From positions 230,748,794 through 230,812,793 of the forward strand of contig NC_080540.1 in the NCBI RefSeq assembly GCF_028640845.1: a stretch of 64,000 bases of DNA. Reading direction: 5' to 3'. Position numbers and translations under genes: made by a program. This document shows, piece by piece, positions 1 to 12,050 of this stretch. The notes beneath the pieces are model-generated. The model was not told where the DNA came from, did not search any database, and saw only the letters and a list, made by a program, of their open reading frames with translations. The first letter of the stretch is position 1. Each line of letters begins with the position of its first letter. Source of the DNA: Ahaetulla prasina. Its lineage: Eukaryota > Chordata > Lepidosauria > Squamata > Colubridae.

Positions 1-518
1 AACTACAGTTGACTGATGAAAATCGAAAGACAAGGAAAAAGATAATTCAGTGGTTTGCTGATTAAGGACACAAGAAACCCTATGCAGAGACCAGACCGCA
101 AACGAATTCCACACATATAATTTTTTTGGCACAGAAAGATGCAGGAAGAACTCAAGCCAGCTGCTTAGCCCTCCTTAGGCAAGTGACGTCAATAGGACAC
201 AAGGCTGGGGATTTTCCTGTTTTAATCTTCCCAGACTGCCAATCTGAAACTATAAGGAGATTCCAAAGAGAATACAAAACCCAAAGAAATATTTTCAACT
301 TGCTTAAAGGACCGAGTAACTCCTTTAGCATCAGTATTTGGCACTGAGGAGCATAACGGTTGGAAAAAGACTTGCCAGATGCCAATGAAATCCAGAAAAT
401 AGGAAGTAAACAAGATGTATTAAAGATTGAGAAAAACAGTGTGATTCTAACAGGTTTTGGAATTTCCTTCACTCCTCCTGAATAAGATACACAATAAATC
501 TAAAAGGATGAGCTAGTG
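1..518. other. no gene recognised
   Basis: AT-rich non-coding sequence without a conserved ORF or a repeat I can name. Overlapping short ORFs of 63-106 residues on both strands look like chance. Confidence 0.5.
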
Positions 519-632
519 CAGGGGTATCCAGCTGTGGCAACTTTAAAACCTGTGGACTTCGAGAATTCCCCAGACAGAGTGTTGGGTGTTGAAGTCCATA
601 GATCTTAAAGTTGCCAAGGCTGGAAACCCCTG
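519..632. mobile_element. hAT-like palindromic MITE
   Basis: Terminal CAGGGGTATCCA / TGGAAACCCCTG and an internal inverted pair (GGCAACTTTAA / TTAAAGTTGCC, TGTGGACTTC / GAAGTCCATA). Flanking 8-mers agctagtg and atctaatg match at 6 of 8 positions, a worn 8-bp hAT target-site duplication. Confidence 0.75.
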
Positions 633-659
633 ATCTAATGCTTTAGCTAGAAAGCACAA

Positions 660-1422
660 CAAAGAATGTTCTTTCTGCATCAACTCAGAAAGCTCAAACT
701 GCCCATGGAGCTGCTGATACAGTTCTACAGAGGAATTATTGAGTCTGTCAGCTGCACCTCTATAACTGTCTGGTTTGGTTCTGCAACCCAACAAGACAGA
801 CACAGACTTCAAAGGATAATTACAGAATTATCAAAGGATAACTACAGGGAAAAAAAAACAATGGCTACCAACCTGCCTTCCATTGAGGACCTGTATACTG
901 CACAAGTCAAAAAGAGGGCTGTGGAAATATTTACAGACCCCTCACATCCTGGACATAAACTGTTTCAACTCCTACCCTCAAAACGACACTATAGAGCACT
1001 GCACATCAGAATACAAGACACAAGAACACAAGAACAGTTTCTTCCCGAACGCCATCACTCTGCTAAACAACTAATTCCCTCAACACTGTCAAACTATTTA
1101 CTAAGAGTGCATTACTATTAATCTTCTCATGGTTCCCATCCCCGATCTCCTTCCACTTATGACTATATGACTGTAACTTTGTTGCTTGTATCCTTATGAT
1201 TTATATTGATATTGATTGTTTCCTGATTGCTTATTTTTACCCTATGACTATCATTAAGTGTTGTACCTTATGATTCTTGATGAACATCTTTCTTTTATGT
1301 ACACTGAGAGCATATGCACCAAGACAAATTCCTTGGGTGTCCAATCACACTTGGCCAATAAAAAAATTCTATTCTATTCTATTCTATTCTATTCTATTCT
1401 ATTCTATTCTATTCTATTCTAT
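660..1422 (+). mobile_element. CR1-type LINE 3' end ('Snake1'-like) with (ATTCT)n tail
   Basis: A broken reverse-transcriptase C-terminal frame (ELLIQFYRGIIESV, WFGSATQQDRHRLQRII, LPSIEDLYTAQVKKRA, DPSHPGHKLFQLLP) followed by a 3' UTR ending TGTCCAATCACACTTGGCCAATAAAA and then at least 12 ATTCT units. On the complement the unit is AATAG, the tail described for snake CR1 elements. It is 5'-truncated and inactive. A second copy lies at 4175-4886. Confidence 0.85.
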
Positions 1423-1697
1423 TTTTTTTATTTTAGTTACATTTATATCCCGCCCTTCTCCGAAGACTCAGGGCGGCTTACATTGTATAAGGCAATAGTC
1501 TCATTCTATTTGTATATTTATATACAAAGTCAACTTATTGCCCCCCCCCCAACAATCTGGGTCCTCATTTTACCTACCTTATAAAGGATGGAAGGCTGAG
1601 TCAACCTTGGGCCTGGTGGGACTCGAGCCTGCAGTAATTGCAGGCAGCTGTGTTTAATAACAGGCTATCTTACAGCCTGAGCCACACTGCGGCCCCT
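1423..1697 (-). mobile_element. tRNA-derived squamate SINE inserted in the LINE tail
   Basis: Reverse orientation, full length. The tail side has ACATTTATATCCCGCCCTTC, then the core GGCAATAGTCTCATTC and CAACAATCTGGGTCCTC, then the tRNA-like head with a B-box-like GACTCGAGCCTG complement. It splits the (ATTCT)n tract, which resumes at about 1701. Confidence 0.85.
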
Positions 1698-1766
1698 ATC
1701 ATATTCTATTCTATTCTATTCTATTCTATTCTATTCTATTCTATTCCATTCCATTCCATTCCATTC
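1698..1766 (+). repeat. (ATTCT)n microsatellite, second half, decaying to (ATTCC)n
   Basis: Continuation of the LINE tail after the SINE. The last four units are ATTCC variants, so the array has started to diverge. Confidence 0.9.
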
Positions 1767-4170
1767 TTCTCTGAGTTGCATAACAATCCTACCTAAGGCA
1801 GATTTGGGACATCAGGAAAGGGCAGAGAATTGATAAAGACTGTGCTTCCTTTGTCAGGGTGGAGAGAAATAGAAATGTTTTCCCCTGTGTGCCACAATAG
1901 CTTGGCTGGTTTTGGATACTCTTCAGCTTGACTTAGATGAATGGAAAAAGAAGTAATGTTTGCTCACCTGCTTCAGGCAGCCAACTGTCTGGAGCTAGTG
2001 CTGTTACCTAAAATCATCCACAAAATGTACAAGAAGAAAATTACTAGCAATTATCCAGGGATGGATGATCCTAATGTTTAATCAGTCTCCCAAAATGCAC
2101 AAGTACCTTTTGTTAGCTCCCATTTGTTAAAGATTTTGTAACAACAATTTTATCTGGAAATTAATTCTCCAGAGTAAGAAACTACAGAAATGGAAAATCT
2201 CTTCCTTAAAGTTATTTGTGATGCCTGTTGTAAACCGTCTTCTAACCTAGCCATCTTTTCACTGGTAGCCATAGCAACAGCTCTTTGTATTTCTTTACCC
2301 AGAACTTCTGCAAGGAAGTGTTAATTTGGTTGAGCTAGAGGTTATTTCAAGGCCCTGCTTCATTACAGTTTCAAATTACAGGCGTGCATTAACTCTAATG
2401 ATTAAAGTGACCTTTTCTGAAAAATGCTTCAAGTTAATTAGACAGAATGATGGGTGGTCCTTTGTTGAAACTCTTTGTCATCTAGGAACTCTGTTTATGC
2501 ATCAGCCTCCATCAGACAAATGCCCAGATCACTCTCAATAAAGCCATCTTTGTAGCAAGCACCAGGCAGTACTGTACGTATCGGGCATCCCCAGCTGGAA
2601 GAGCTCCCCAATTCAGCCCAGTTAAGAAACACAAAACATCTTCCATTCCGTTGCCATATTAGCTGAAATTGGCAATTGTATGCCGTCAGCAGAAATCATT
2701 GACCCAGGAAACCTATTTTGCATGTATTAAACAATTGTAAACATTTAAGGATGGCAGAGGGAAGGTGGGTGTAAATTAGCAAGAATACCTTGTTCCTGCA
2801 GCTGGTCATAGCAATCATCATCAGAAACCCTCTTGATTACTGTTTATCCACTATATCAGTTACAGACTAATGGATGCCCTCTAGGTGTTAGGAACGTTGA
2901 TTCCCATGAGCCTCGACCAGTGTAAGTGCTAAGGGGTTGTGGAAGTTATAGTCCAAAACATACGAAGAGCAGATGTTGGTCTTGCAATAGAAAAACCTTG
3001 TGGTGCTTCCCAGCTTCTGGAATGCTTCTCTCCCTCCCAATCTGACCAGAATAAAATGAACATCAACTTTGATAACAGTACAAATTGTCCTTTGAGAGGG
3101 GGACTTTTAAAGATTTGCTTTTAACAGCTGACTCTAGTAAGTGCTGTTGCCTATTGATCTTGATCTGATGTTATGACATTAAACTCATCGCAAGCAGGGG
3201 TAGGAGAAGGTTATATAAATGAAGACATAAAACAGAGGAAGGAAACTAATAATGGCCTGATGTTTCTGCTGTCAGACCATTTCCTCTTGGAAGAAATTAT
3301 CTCTTTTCCACACTGGCTGGGCGACTTTAGGAACATTTCAGTTGCACAAAATCAGCTGGAAAGGGTTTTTCTTCTTTGCAGAGGCTGATTATTTGCTTCT
3401 TCTGTGACAGAGTTTCCTTACAACTCCGTAGGAAAAAAAATAGCATCTGGTTATCTTACCAGGACAACTAGATGATAGGGTTCTCTTGTCTGCATTCTGA
3501 CAGAAAGTTTTCAGCTTTTTGTAGCTTTTCTGCATTCCCTGAATGTTGACCTTTGGGTTTACATCCATTCTTATTACATAAAAATGCTATCATCGCTCTG
3601 TCTGTCTATATACATCCTTGGAAAAGAGCCACAATTGTTCTCCGGATGATCTTAAACTGTAAGTTTTAGATTCAGATATGTAGGAACTGTACCGGAACTA
3701 GCTGTTTGAGTAATGAACTTTGAATAAAGTTTGAATAATGTTCCCAACACTGCAGAAAAAGAAAGGCAAAACCCCGTTGTGATGGATTTAGTTTGCATTT
3801 TGCATGTCTTGTGAATCCAACCCTTTTTTTAAATCATGTTTATGTAAATTATGATTTTTATGACTTAGGATAGAGCCAGTTAAGACTTAGTCAACCACAG
3901 TTAAACAAAAATTGCTTAAAGGATGAATAAACAAGACAAAACATGGTGGATGCTGGCTTGTGCTAGATGAACAGGAGAGGGGAATCTCTATTGGGCAGCC
4001 TGGATAATTGATAATTTTTGATTACACATAACATGAAGTCATGCTGTGCTGTTTGGGACTTTGATCCCATAGTTTATTGATCACTCATCATTCTAAATTA
4101 TAAACCATGTTCTCAAATCTCAATGAATGTATTCATACATTTTGCTAAGCTATATTATGGTTTCTTTTGT
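1767..4170. other. intergenic sequence, no gene recognised
   Basis: AT-rich, no conserved ORF. A short hAT-like fragment (GGGGTTGTGGAAGTTATAGT, about 2895-2995) is the only repeat I noticed. Confidence 0.5.
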
Positions 4171-4174
4171 CTTA

Positions 4175-4886
4175 GATTGCCCAAGGAGTTGTTGATCCAG
4201 TTCTACAGAGGAATCATTGAGCCTGTCATCTGCACCTCTAAAACTGTCTGGTTTGGTTCTGCAACCCAACAAGACAGACACAGACTTCAGAGGATAATTA
4301 GAACTCCAGAAAAAAAAACAATTACTACCAACTTGCCTTCCATTGAGGACCTGTATAATGCACAAGTCAAAAAGAGGGCTGTGAAAATATTTACAGACCC
4401 CTCACATCCTGGACATAAACTGTTTCAATTCCTACCCTCAAAACAACTCTATAGAGCACTGCACATCAGAATAGCTAGACACAAGAACAGTTTCTTCCCG
4501 AACGCCATCACTCTGCTAAACAACTAATTCCCTCAACACTGTCGAACTATTTACTAAGTGTGCATTACTATTAATCTTCTCATCATTCCCATCCCCGGTC
4601 TCCTTCCACTTATGACTATATGACTGTAACTTTGTTGCTTGTATCCTTATGATTTATATTGATATTGTTTCCTGATTGCTTATTTGTACCCTATGACTAT
4701 CATTAAGTGTTGTACCTTAGAATTGTTGATGAACGTATCTTTTCTTTTATGTACACTGAGAGTGATATGCACCAAGACAAATTCCTTGTGTGTCCAATCA
4801 CACTTGGCCAATAAAAAAATTCTATTCTATTCTATTCTATTCTATTCTATTCTATTCTATTCTATTCTATTCTATTCTATTCTATT
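4175..4886 (+). mobile_element. second CR1 'Snake1'-like LINE 3' end with (ATTCT)n tail
   Basis: Nearly the same sequence as 660-1422 (LLIQFYRGIIEPVICTS, WFGSATQQDRHRLQRII, DPSHPGHKLFQFLP), same 3' UTR and NAATAAAA-(ATTCT)n transition at about 4815. Uninterrupted pentamer array to about 4886. Confidence 0.87.
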
Positions 4887-4921
4887 CTAGACTAGACTAG
4901 ACTAGACTAGACTAGACTAGT
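4886..4921 (+). repeat. (GACTA)n microsatellite following (ATTCT)n
   Basis: Seven tandem GACTA units abut the ATTCT array, a second pentamer phase of the same tract. Confidence 0.9.
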
Positions 4922-5134
4922 ACAGATTCTGAAGTTAGCCATTTATTGTTATTTCTGGTTTATTTAACCACCCATGGTTATGGTAAAAAAAAAAAAAGAC
5001 TGCTACATGGATAGGGCCAGTCCAGAAATACCAATTTACTAGTAATCGTTGTCCTTGCCACATGTTTCTTGTATAGGCATATTTACTAAACTTTGGGTTG
5101 AACTCCAATCTGTATTTTATAATAATGCCTAAGG

Positions 5135-5258
5135 CAGGGGTGTCCAACTTTGGCAACTTTTAAAATTTGTGGATTCTGAGAATGGACCTCAACTCCCATG
5201 CTGGCTGGAGAATTCTGGGAGTTGAAGTCCACAAGTCCAACAATGTTGGACACCTGCG
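5135..5258. mobile_element. hAT-like palindromic MITE
   Basis: CAGGGGTGTCCAACTTTGGC start, internal CTCAACTCCC / GGGAGTTGAAG pair, end TTGGACACCTG. Flanks gcctaagg / gtctaagg match 7 of 8. Confidence 0.75.
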
Positions 5259-6615
5259 GTCTAAGGGGATTCCAGGAATATACTTGGAATTTGATTACCA
5301 CAGTGGGTAGAAGGAGAACAAAGATCATGACATGTTAATATTTGGGAACAAGACTTGAATTTTTACCAGTACAAGAGTTGAATCCGTGATATTAGAAATA
5401 AGGTCATAGAATATATATTTACTAAGTTTCATTGATCTCAGTATTTCTAATCCAAGCTATGGTGACATATTTTTTTTTAAAATATAGTTTTATTGAAGAT
5501 TTTTTAACAAGATTAAAAAAATACAAATATTAAAAAGGCAGGGATTAGGAATAGTGAATAAGTAAGAAAGGGAAAAATGAAAAAGGTTATAAAGATGTAG
5601 CTTCCCATCCTTTTGACAGTGGTTATAAATGCATTTATATTTTACCTTCCCTTTCTCTAAGGTCATATCGTAATTTCCTTCTTTCCATAAGCAACCCTTT
5701 CTAATCCTCAAGCCCATAAATCACAAGTTCATTTTTCAAGTCTGATTTTCAGCAAAAAGCCTATAAGGGTTTTCCAGTCTCTGATAAATGTAGTTGATCT
5801 TTTTCAAATCAAACAAATTATTTTTGGCTGACATATTTCCAAGATCAGAATGATTTTGCTCTTCAGGTTGGTTTGCGCCTTGAAGGCCCCTTCTGCCTTT
5901 TAACTTTTAATTAATCCATCCTTATTTTAAATGCCTCGTTTTACTGAAATATTATAATTTTATATAGTTTTTATGTTTTGAATTGTACACCGCCGAGTTA
6001 CCTTGTGAGTTAGGAGATCTCTAAATTTATTAACCAACACATCTAGTGTAGCTTCAACAACCACACTGGTATGTACAATACTATGAACTGATTGTTTAAT
6101 TGTTCAGTCTGTTCTGACCCTTCATTCTGTTTGAGAATTTGCATCTCATCCAAGCAGTAAACTGAAGGCGGGGAATATGGCCCTATTATCACTAATGGAG
6201 ACAAAATAACACGCTGCCCGTCTCCTTTACAATTCCTTATCAAAAGTGAAGGCCAGTCATTCTAAAGTGAATGGCTGTGTTATGCATGTGATGCTTATGC
6301 AAGACAGGCTGTGGGCAAATTGCTCATGTCTGAATCATCTTCGATTGAATCTATATAAGCTTTTCATGAGCAGCACCTGTGGCAGATTTCTGATACAGCA
6401 TTGGGAACAGTGGGTCTTCTTCAAAGCTGAGAACTGTCTCTGGCTCTTTTGCTAGAGGGCATTTTCTGAGTTAAATGTGGTTTGGCATTTGGTCCTGCTG
6501 GCAGAGTAAAAACTCCATTCAACCCTCTATTTTATTATTATTTCAACCAGTGAGCAATTTATTTGTCACATATTGCCATAATCAGCAAAAACTCATCAAT
6601 TTGAATTGTTATATA
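5259..6615. other. intergenic; LINE 3'-end remnant near 5900-6020
   Basis: No gene. The segment around 5900-6020 (TTTTGAATTGTACACCGCCGAGT... then ATTTATTAACCAACA) resembles LINE/SINE 3' tails common in reptiles. The rest is unremarkable. Confidence 0.4.
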
Positions 6616-8411
6616 CCGTATTTTTCGCACTATAAGATACACTGGACCATAAGAGGCAAGTTAGCTTTAGAGAAGGAAAACAAGAAAAAAAATTCTGTGT
6701 AGCCAACGTCGCGAATGAGACAGTCGCACACCCCGGTATCTCTGGGGTGTATGCCGAAATCCCCCCCGGTATGGGGGTCCGTCTCGGACCATAGCTGCCT
6801 TGAAGGGGCGGTGAAGAATGGGGGAGCTGCTGGAGCGAACAGGGAGACTGCAAACTCCCTGCAGCTCCAGATTTACTTTCCCCCTACCCTGCGGGGAGGA
6901 ATACAGCCACCATCAGCTGCAACAAAGTCGGGACGGCCACAAGATCGGGCAGGAGGACAAAGTACAAAAGAAACAGATTATTGAAGTGGGGTGAGTTGTC
7001 ACCAACCCACAAAGAAACCTTATTTTAAAATTGGCACAGGCCTTGAAAAAACTTTAAACTAGTAGCTAAACGTACTGGAAAGTGAAAGTGGAAGGCATCA
7101 ATTTAAAGAATACACAAATTCTGGAAAGTGAAGGCTTGGAATGGAAGTTAAGAGCCCTAATTAAATAATAAAAGAAAGTAAATACTTTTTAATTAAGCAA
7201 TTGTTTTGAGATCCCTGGAAGTTTTGATGGACTATTTAGGATATAAAAGAAATAAGAAAAAAGAGCCAAAGGGAATACTGTACTGACTTTAATGGAATAT
7301 CTGAAATCCCTCTATCCTCTAATTTGGGACTAGAACAAAATTTAAAGAAATTATTAAAAGGGGATAAGGCTTTGAATAAAGACAAATAAGCTGAGACAAA
7401 GGGAAGGCGTGGTTTATCACTACAGAAACAAAATGGACACTGTGTCAACTGAGATTGTAATTTTAAAAAAAGATATTTAAAGACAGAGGAAAAATGAAAG
7501 AAAGAAATTGTTTCTCCGAGTTTAAGATACCTATAATGTGATTTTATGATGCATTCAAGAAAAGATTTTGGAAAATTGACCTTCACAATCTAAAACGTCT
7601 AAGAATAAGAAAAAAACTAATCGTCACCTAAAATAGCTATTTGTTACTTGAGGTTTGCAATTGTATCAAAGAGTGACATCTAGAGGCAGAGGAAGAATGT
7701 AAGAGTCGAATAGCATTCCTTTTATGACTATTCCCAGGAAGATGGATGTTGGTGTGATTACACAACAGCTTTAAGAAAGGATCCTGGATGGCTGCCTTTG
7801 AATTATAGAATTAAGAGAAAATTTTGTTATCTAAGCAAGAACACAAGTGACAAAATAAAACATTTAAAACAAGAAGAAATTTAATTGTGATTTAAAATGT
7901 CTAACTTGTTATTCATGATTTGTAATTGTATTAAAGAATGATTTCTAAAGACGGAGGAAGAATGTAAGAATGGAATAGTGGACTATTCCCATGAAGATTG
8001 TTATGTTGGTGTGATCGCACAACATTTTCAAGAAAGGATTTTAAATGGCTGTTCTTAGATTTATATTAAGGAATTAAGTAGAGAATTTTAACATTTATAT
8101 AAGAATACAAGTGACAATTATAGAATAATTATTAATGATGTTTTGGGGAATGGAGGGAAAGATTGCAGAATAAATTGGGGTAAGAGGGAAATGAGTGTTA
8201 TTATGTAGAGGAAAAGGTTATTTCTTTTGATTTTAAGAATATGTAAGGTAGCAAAAATGATTAGTGATAAAAACTTCCAAGGGAACAGTTGAATACAATG
8301 AAAGAATTATTGGGGGAAATAAGCAGCAATTACCCTTTTTAATTTTAAGTTTTTTTTTTCTTATTGAGAACTGATTAGATGGAAATTTTTTAAAATATAT
8401 GTTATTTAGAG

Positions 8412-9171
8412 CAGCGGTCACCAACTGGTGGTCCGTGGAGAAAATCTGTGAGAAAATTTTGGTGGTCCCCAGAAAAATTATTTGTATTTTTTATATTGCA
8501 CTAAATCAGGGGTCCTCAAACAGCCCCTGGGACAGATATGTGCAATGAATGTTTCTGTTGCTGCTGAGAGTTTCCCCCTTCGGGGTCTTTTTGTGTGGGT
8601 CGGAGGGGGATAGAAATTCTGACTTGGGGTCTGCTTTGGTCTCTTAGTGCAGGGCTTTGGATGAAGGCTGGAGGGAAGTGCCGTTGGCGAAGAGCTGAAG
8701 GGCCTTGTTCCAGTGGGACAGCATCATGGCCTGGAATTGGTTGACCATCTCAGCCTGCTGAGCCTTGAGGTGCCAGTACCTGGCCTTGCAATCCCACAGG
8801 TCTTCCCTCTGTTTGGAAAGCCTATGCTTGTAGTCCTCAGTGAGGTGCTTCTGCTGAGCCTCCTTCTTGGTCAGATCCAATTTGAACTGAGCTATTTTGC
8901 CAACTTTTTCTCATGGTGGCTGCTTAGCTCCAGCAACTGCTTCCTGTTGGGGCTCTAAGGAGCCCAGGCGGGCAGGTGAGGACTGGCAAGTAGAAGCTGG
9001 CAAGGTGCCCCTTGATGTGAGTGACATTGAGTTGGCCACGCCCACTCAGTCACATGACCACTTCTTGCCACACCCATCCAGCCGGTCATTAGGCAGATCA
9101 TATTAGTGGTCTGTGGGATTTAAAATTATGAATTTAGTGGTCCCTGAGGTCCGAAAGGTTGGTGATCCCTG
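8412..9171. mobile_element. non-autonomous hAT element carrying a coiled-coil gene fragment
   Basis: Ends CAGCGGTCACCAACTGGTGG and GGTTGGTGATCCCTG. The flanking 8-mers atttagag and atttagat match 7 of 8, a hAT signature. Inside is a captured coding fragment (separate entry). Confidence 0.75.
8644..8958 (-). pseudogene. captured coiled-coil gene fragment inside a hAT element
   Basis: A minus-strand frame of 78 residues ends in a TAA stop. It is rich in Lys, Glu, Gln and Leu with heptad character (KKEAQQKHLTEDYKHRLSK, REDLWDCKARYWHLKAQQAE, MLSHWNKALQLFANG). Upstream the same theme continues in another frame (KQLLELSSHHEKKLAK), offset by one base in a run of A. It looks like host coding sequence rather than transposase. 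I do not recognise the parent gene. Confidence 0.5.
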
Positions 9172-10522
9172 ATTTAGATGCAGAGGAAGATGATAAGAGG
9201 GAATAGTCTATGTGATCGCTACAGAAATATGTTTAGATTTGTGAAATTCAAGAAGTTAACATTAAGATTTATTAATGATGTTTTGGGGAATTAAATATGG
9301 GGACTAGACTTCATTTAAATATTTCTCAGAATGGGATGGAATAGAATTTTTTTTTATTAGATATGTGTAAATAATTAATTTTTAAAAGGAGAAGAAAATA
9401 TATTGTATTAGACCATAATGGGGGGTGAAATTTGAAATATGTTTAAGAATGTACCTGACTGATAATCTGTTCACAATGATTTTTTTTAATTATTACGTTT
9501 ATATATTACGTGGCTCATCGGGGCTCCACTCCATTGTACCCACCACCGGTCAACTGAGCCGCCACCACCACAGGGAAACGTTGGAGCCTTCACTGCAGAG
9601 CAGCTGACTGACGGTTGGATCGGCCTCCCGGAATACTGTCAATCAGCTGTTCTAGGCAGTGGGAATTGCTGCTGCTGCTACCTATCTCCACCACAGATCG
9701 CTGCTTCCACCACCAATTGCTGCTGTCCAACACTGCCATTCAGCAGCGGCGATTGGCAGCAATTGCCTGCAGCAATCCCCGCCTAGAACAGCTGATCGGC
9801 GGTATTCTGCCGCAGCTGAACAGCCTAGAACAGCTGATCAGCAGCAAAGGCTCCAGCGTTCCCCGGCAGCGGTGAACAGCAGCGGTGACAGGCGGCAGCG
9901 GCTGCAAACGCTGACACTGCACCAGCCCCCCTCCTCCCGCCGCAATATTCGCTCTATAAGACGCAGACATTTCCACCCACTTTTTTGGGGTAAAAAATGT
10001 GTCTTATAGTGCGAAAAATATGGCATTCTGATTGCCAAGTACTTGGTTATACACTTGCCACAAACTCTTCAGCATAAAATAAAGCTATTACTATAAGACA
10101 TCTGTTGGTAATGCCCAAGGTTGTAAATATATAACTTTTCATATTTAAGTTGATGCTCTCCAAATTTATTGGACTACAGTCCAAAAACCAGCACAACTGA
10201 GACTTATTCAACTTTGCACCTTTGTGTTATCTTGTGCAAAAAGGAGTGTGACAGGAAAAATGCTATAAAAAGAAATCTAGGGCTGCTAAGACCACAGAAA
10301 AATAGCTGTGTACTATTTAAGAACTACCTGCTTGGCATTTAGTTCGAATACATGGAAATGTTTCTTTCTAAGGTGCCTTGGTTTGTTTGTAGGCTTTCTG
10401 CATCATTTGCTAAATTCATGTCTAATTCTGATTTGTGTGCTACAGTACTCAAGTCAACGTTTATTTGGAGGCATTAGGGCTACTATGTTCTGACTTCTAG
10501 AACAACTGCTAGGATAAAAACA

Positions 10523-11490
10523 GAATAACAGAAGAGTCAAAAGGGACTTTGAAGGTCTTCTAGTCCAACTCTAAACCATTCTGGACAAATGGCTGTTCAA
10601 GCTTTTAAAAACCTCCAGCGATGGAGCACCCAGAACTTTTGGAGACAAGCTTTCCACTGATTATTTTCACTGTCAGGAAATTTCTCCTTAGTTCTAGATA
10701 AGTTTTCATCTGTTACTTCTTGTCTTGCCCTCAGATGCTTTGAAGAATAGGTCAAACCTATTGGGTTTGGGCCGGATAGCTCAGGCTGGTAAGGCCTGTT
10801 ATTAAGAACACAGAAGCCTGCAATTACTGCAGGTTCAAGCCCGGCCCAAGGTTGACTCAGCCTTCCATCCTTTATAAGGTAGGTAAAATGAGGACCCAGA
10901 TTGTTGGGGGGGCAATAAGTTGACTTTGTAAAAATATACAAATAGAATGAGACTATTGCCTTATACACTGTAAGCCGCCCTGAGTCTTCGGAGAAGGGCG
11001 GGATATAAATGTAAACAAAAAAAAAACAAAAAACCGCTCTTCTCTGTGTCAGCCCTCAGATATTGGAAGACTGCTATCATCTCACCCATAGTCCTCTTCA
11101 TTAGACAAGACATACCCAATTCCTGCAACTGTTCATATGTTTTAGCCTCCAGACCTCTTTGTTGCTCTTCTCTGCATTCTTTCTAGAATTTCAACATCTT
11201 TTTTTTTATCGTGGTGACGAAAACTGGCTGCAGTATTCCAAGTGTGGTCTTACCAAACCAGTATAAAGTGGTACTAATAGCTCACATGATCTTGATACTA
11301 TTTGTCTGTTGATGCAGCCTGGACTTTTTTGGCAGCTGCAGCACACTGCTGGCTCCTAGATTTCTCTCCCAATTACTGCTGTTAAGCCAGGTACCACCTA
11401 TTCTATACATGTGCATTTGTTTTGCTCGCCTAAGGGTAAAACCTTACTTTTCTCACCACTGAATTTTGTTAAATTTCTTAAGTTGTTTTC
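10523..11490 (-). mobile_element. CR1 LINE fragment, reverse orientation, split by a SINE
   Basis: Contains typical CR1 antisense blocks: GACTTTGAAGGTCTTCTAGT, AACCTCCAGCGATGGAGCAC, ATTAGACAAGACATACCCA, GGCTGCAGTATTCCAAGTGT and GGCAGCTGCAGCACACTGC. Degenerate and interrupted at 10769-11033. Confidence 0.75.
10769..11033 (+). mobile_element. tRNA-derived SINE, full length, nested in CR1
   Basis: tRNA-like head with A-box-like TAGCTCAGGCTGG and B-box-like GGTTCAAGCCC, core AGGACCCAGATTGTTGG, tail GCCGCCCTGAGTCTTCGG then A-rich end. Same family as 1423-1697, 26554-26697 and 44450-44716. Confidence 0.85.
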
Positions 11491-11869
11491 TCTGTGTGCA
11501 ATGATACCCCAATGAGATGACAGAAAGAAACAGCATCCATAAGTGGAGAAACCTCAAAAAGATACCTTCCTCATCCAGAGAATTACTGTCAGAATATATC
11601 AATTTTTGTCTGAATTATTCACTATTCATGTGCATAGCCATAAGGATAAGTTGTTTTTTTTTTTAAAGGAAAATAGCCTCCAAAATTAGAAATAAAACTG
11701 GCTTTCAAGTGTGTTTGGGCTAAGATTTTCAAGCAATCCAAAGTAAACAATCCTAATTCTCCAATACTTTTTTTTCTTGAGACTACAATGCCATCTCTCA
11801 AAAAAAAAGGCTTTTTAAAGAAAATACGTTAATAACAGAAGCATACCTACCAATTGATATTTTTAACAA

Positions 11870-12050
11870 ATACTTTTTAAAATTCTTTAATATTTTGTAC
11901 AATCCAAAGGTGCACAGGCTGCCATTCAAGCATTTGGTTTAGGCGTATGTCCAGATCAAAACAGCAAGTGGGATAATAATATATTTTAAAATCCCAACAA
12001 ATAAATAAATTATTTCACATTGTCTTCAGTACTCCTAAGCACTTTAATTT
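11870..12050 (-). other. CEMIP2: CEMIP2 3' UTR, proximal part, with weak poly(A) signal
   Basis: AT-rich sequence directly after the stop codon. A variant signal ATTAAA (gene strand) lies at 11886-11891. The nearest canonical AATAAA on the gene strand that I noticed is at 10460-10465, beyond a CR1 and a SINE. The true end of the transcript cannot be fixed from sequence. Confidence 0.4.

Larger units (their letters stand above)
6702..9480 (+). mobile_element. degenerate LINE-like insertion (possible snake L1 5' part)
   Basis: It begins with a CpG-rich leader (about 6702-6985), then A-rich coding-like sequence without an open frame. Related blocks recur at about 7670-7860 and 7930-8110 (GAAGAATGTAAGA..., GTGATTACACAAC / GTGATCGCACAAC), an internal duplication. 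Assignment to L1 is tentative. Confidence 0.4.
6616..10023. mobile_element. DNA transposon with ~25-bp terminal inverted repeats, carrying nested insertions
   Basis: The left end TACCGTATTTTTCGCACTAT is matched in inverse at the right end (ATAGTGCGAAAAATATGG, to about 10023). GC-rich inner arms at both sides (about 6640-6700 and 9500-9990) belong to it. Between them lie an L1-like stretch and the hAT element at 8412-9171. No transposase frame is evident, so it is non-autonomous. Confidence 0.7.

Noticed and set aside
666..1121. 151-residue ORF as a host gene
   Set aside because: It is a broken reverse-transcriptase C-terminus of a CR1 LINE, repeated at 4123-4527.
1258..1584. ORF with repeated Ile-Leu-Phe-Tyr-Ser
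   Set aside because: Translation of the (ATTCT)n array and SINE.
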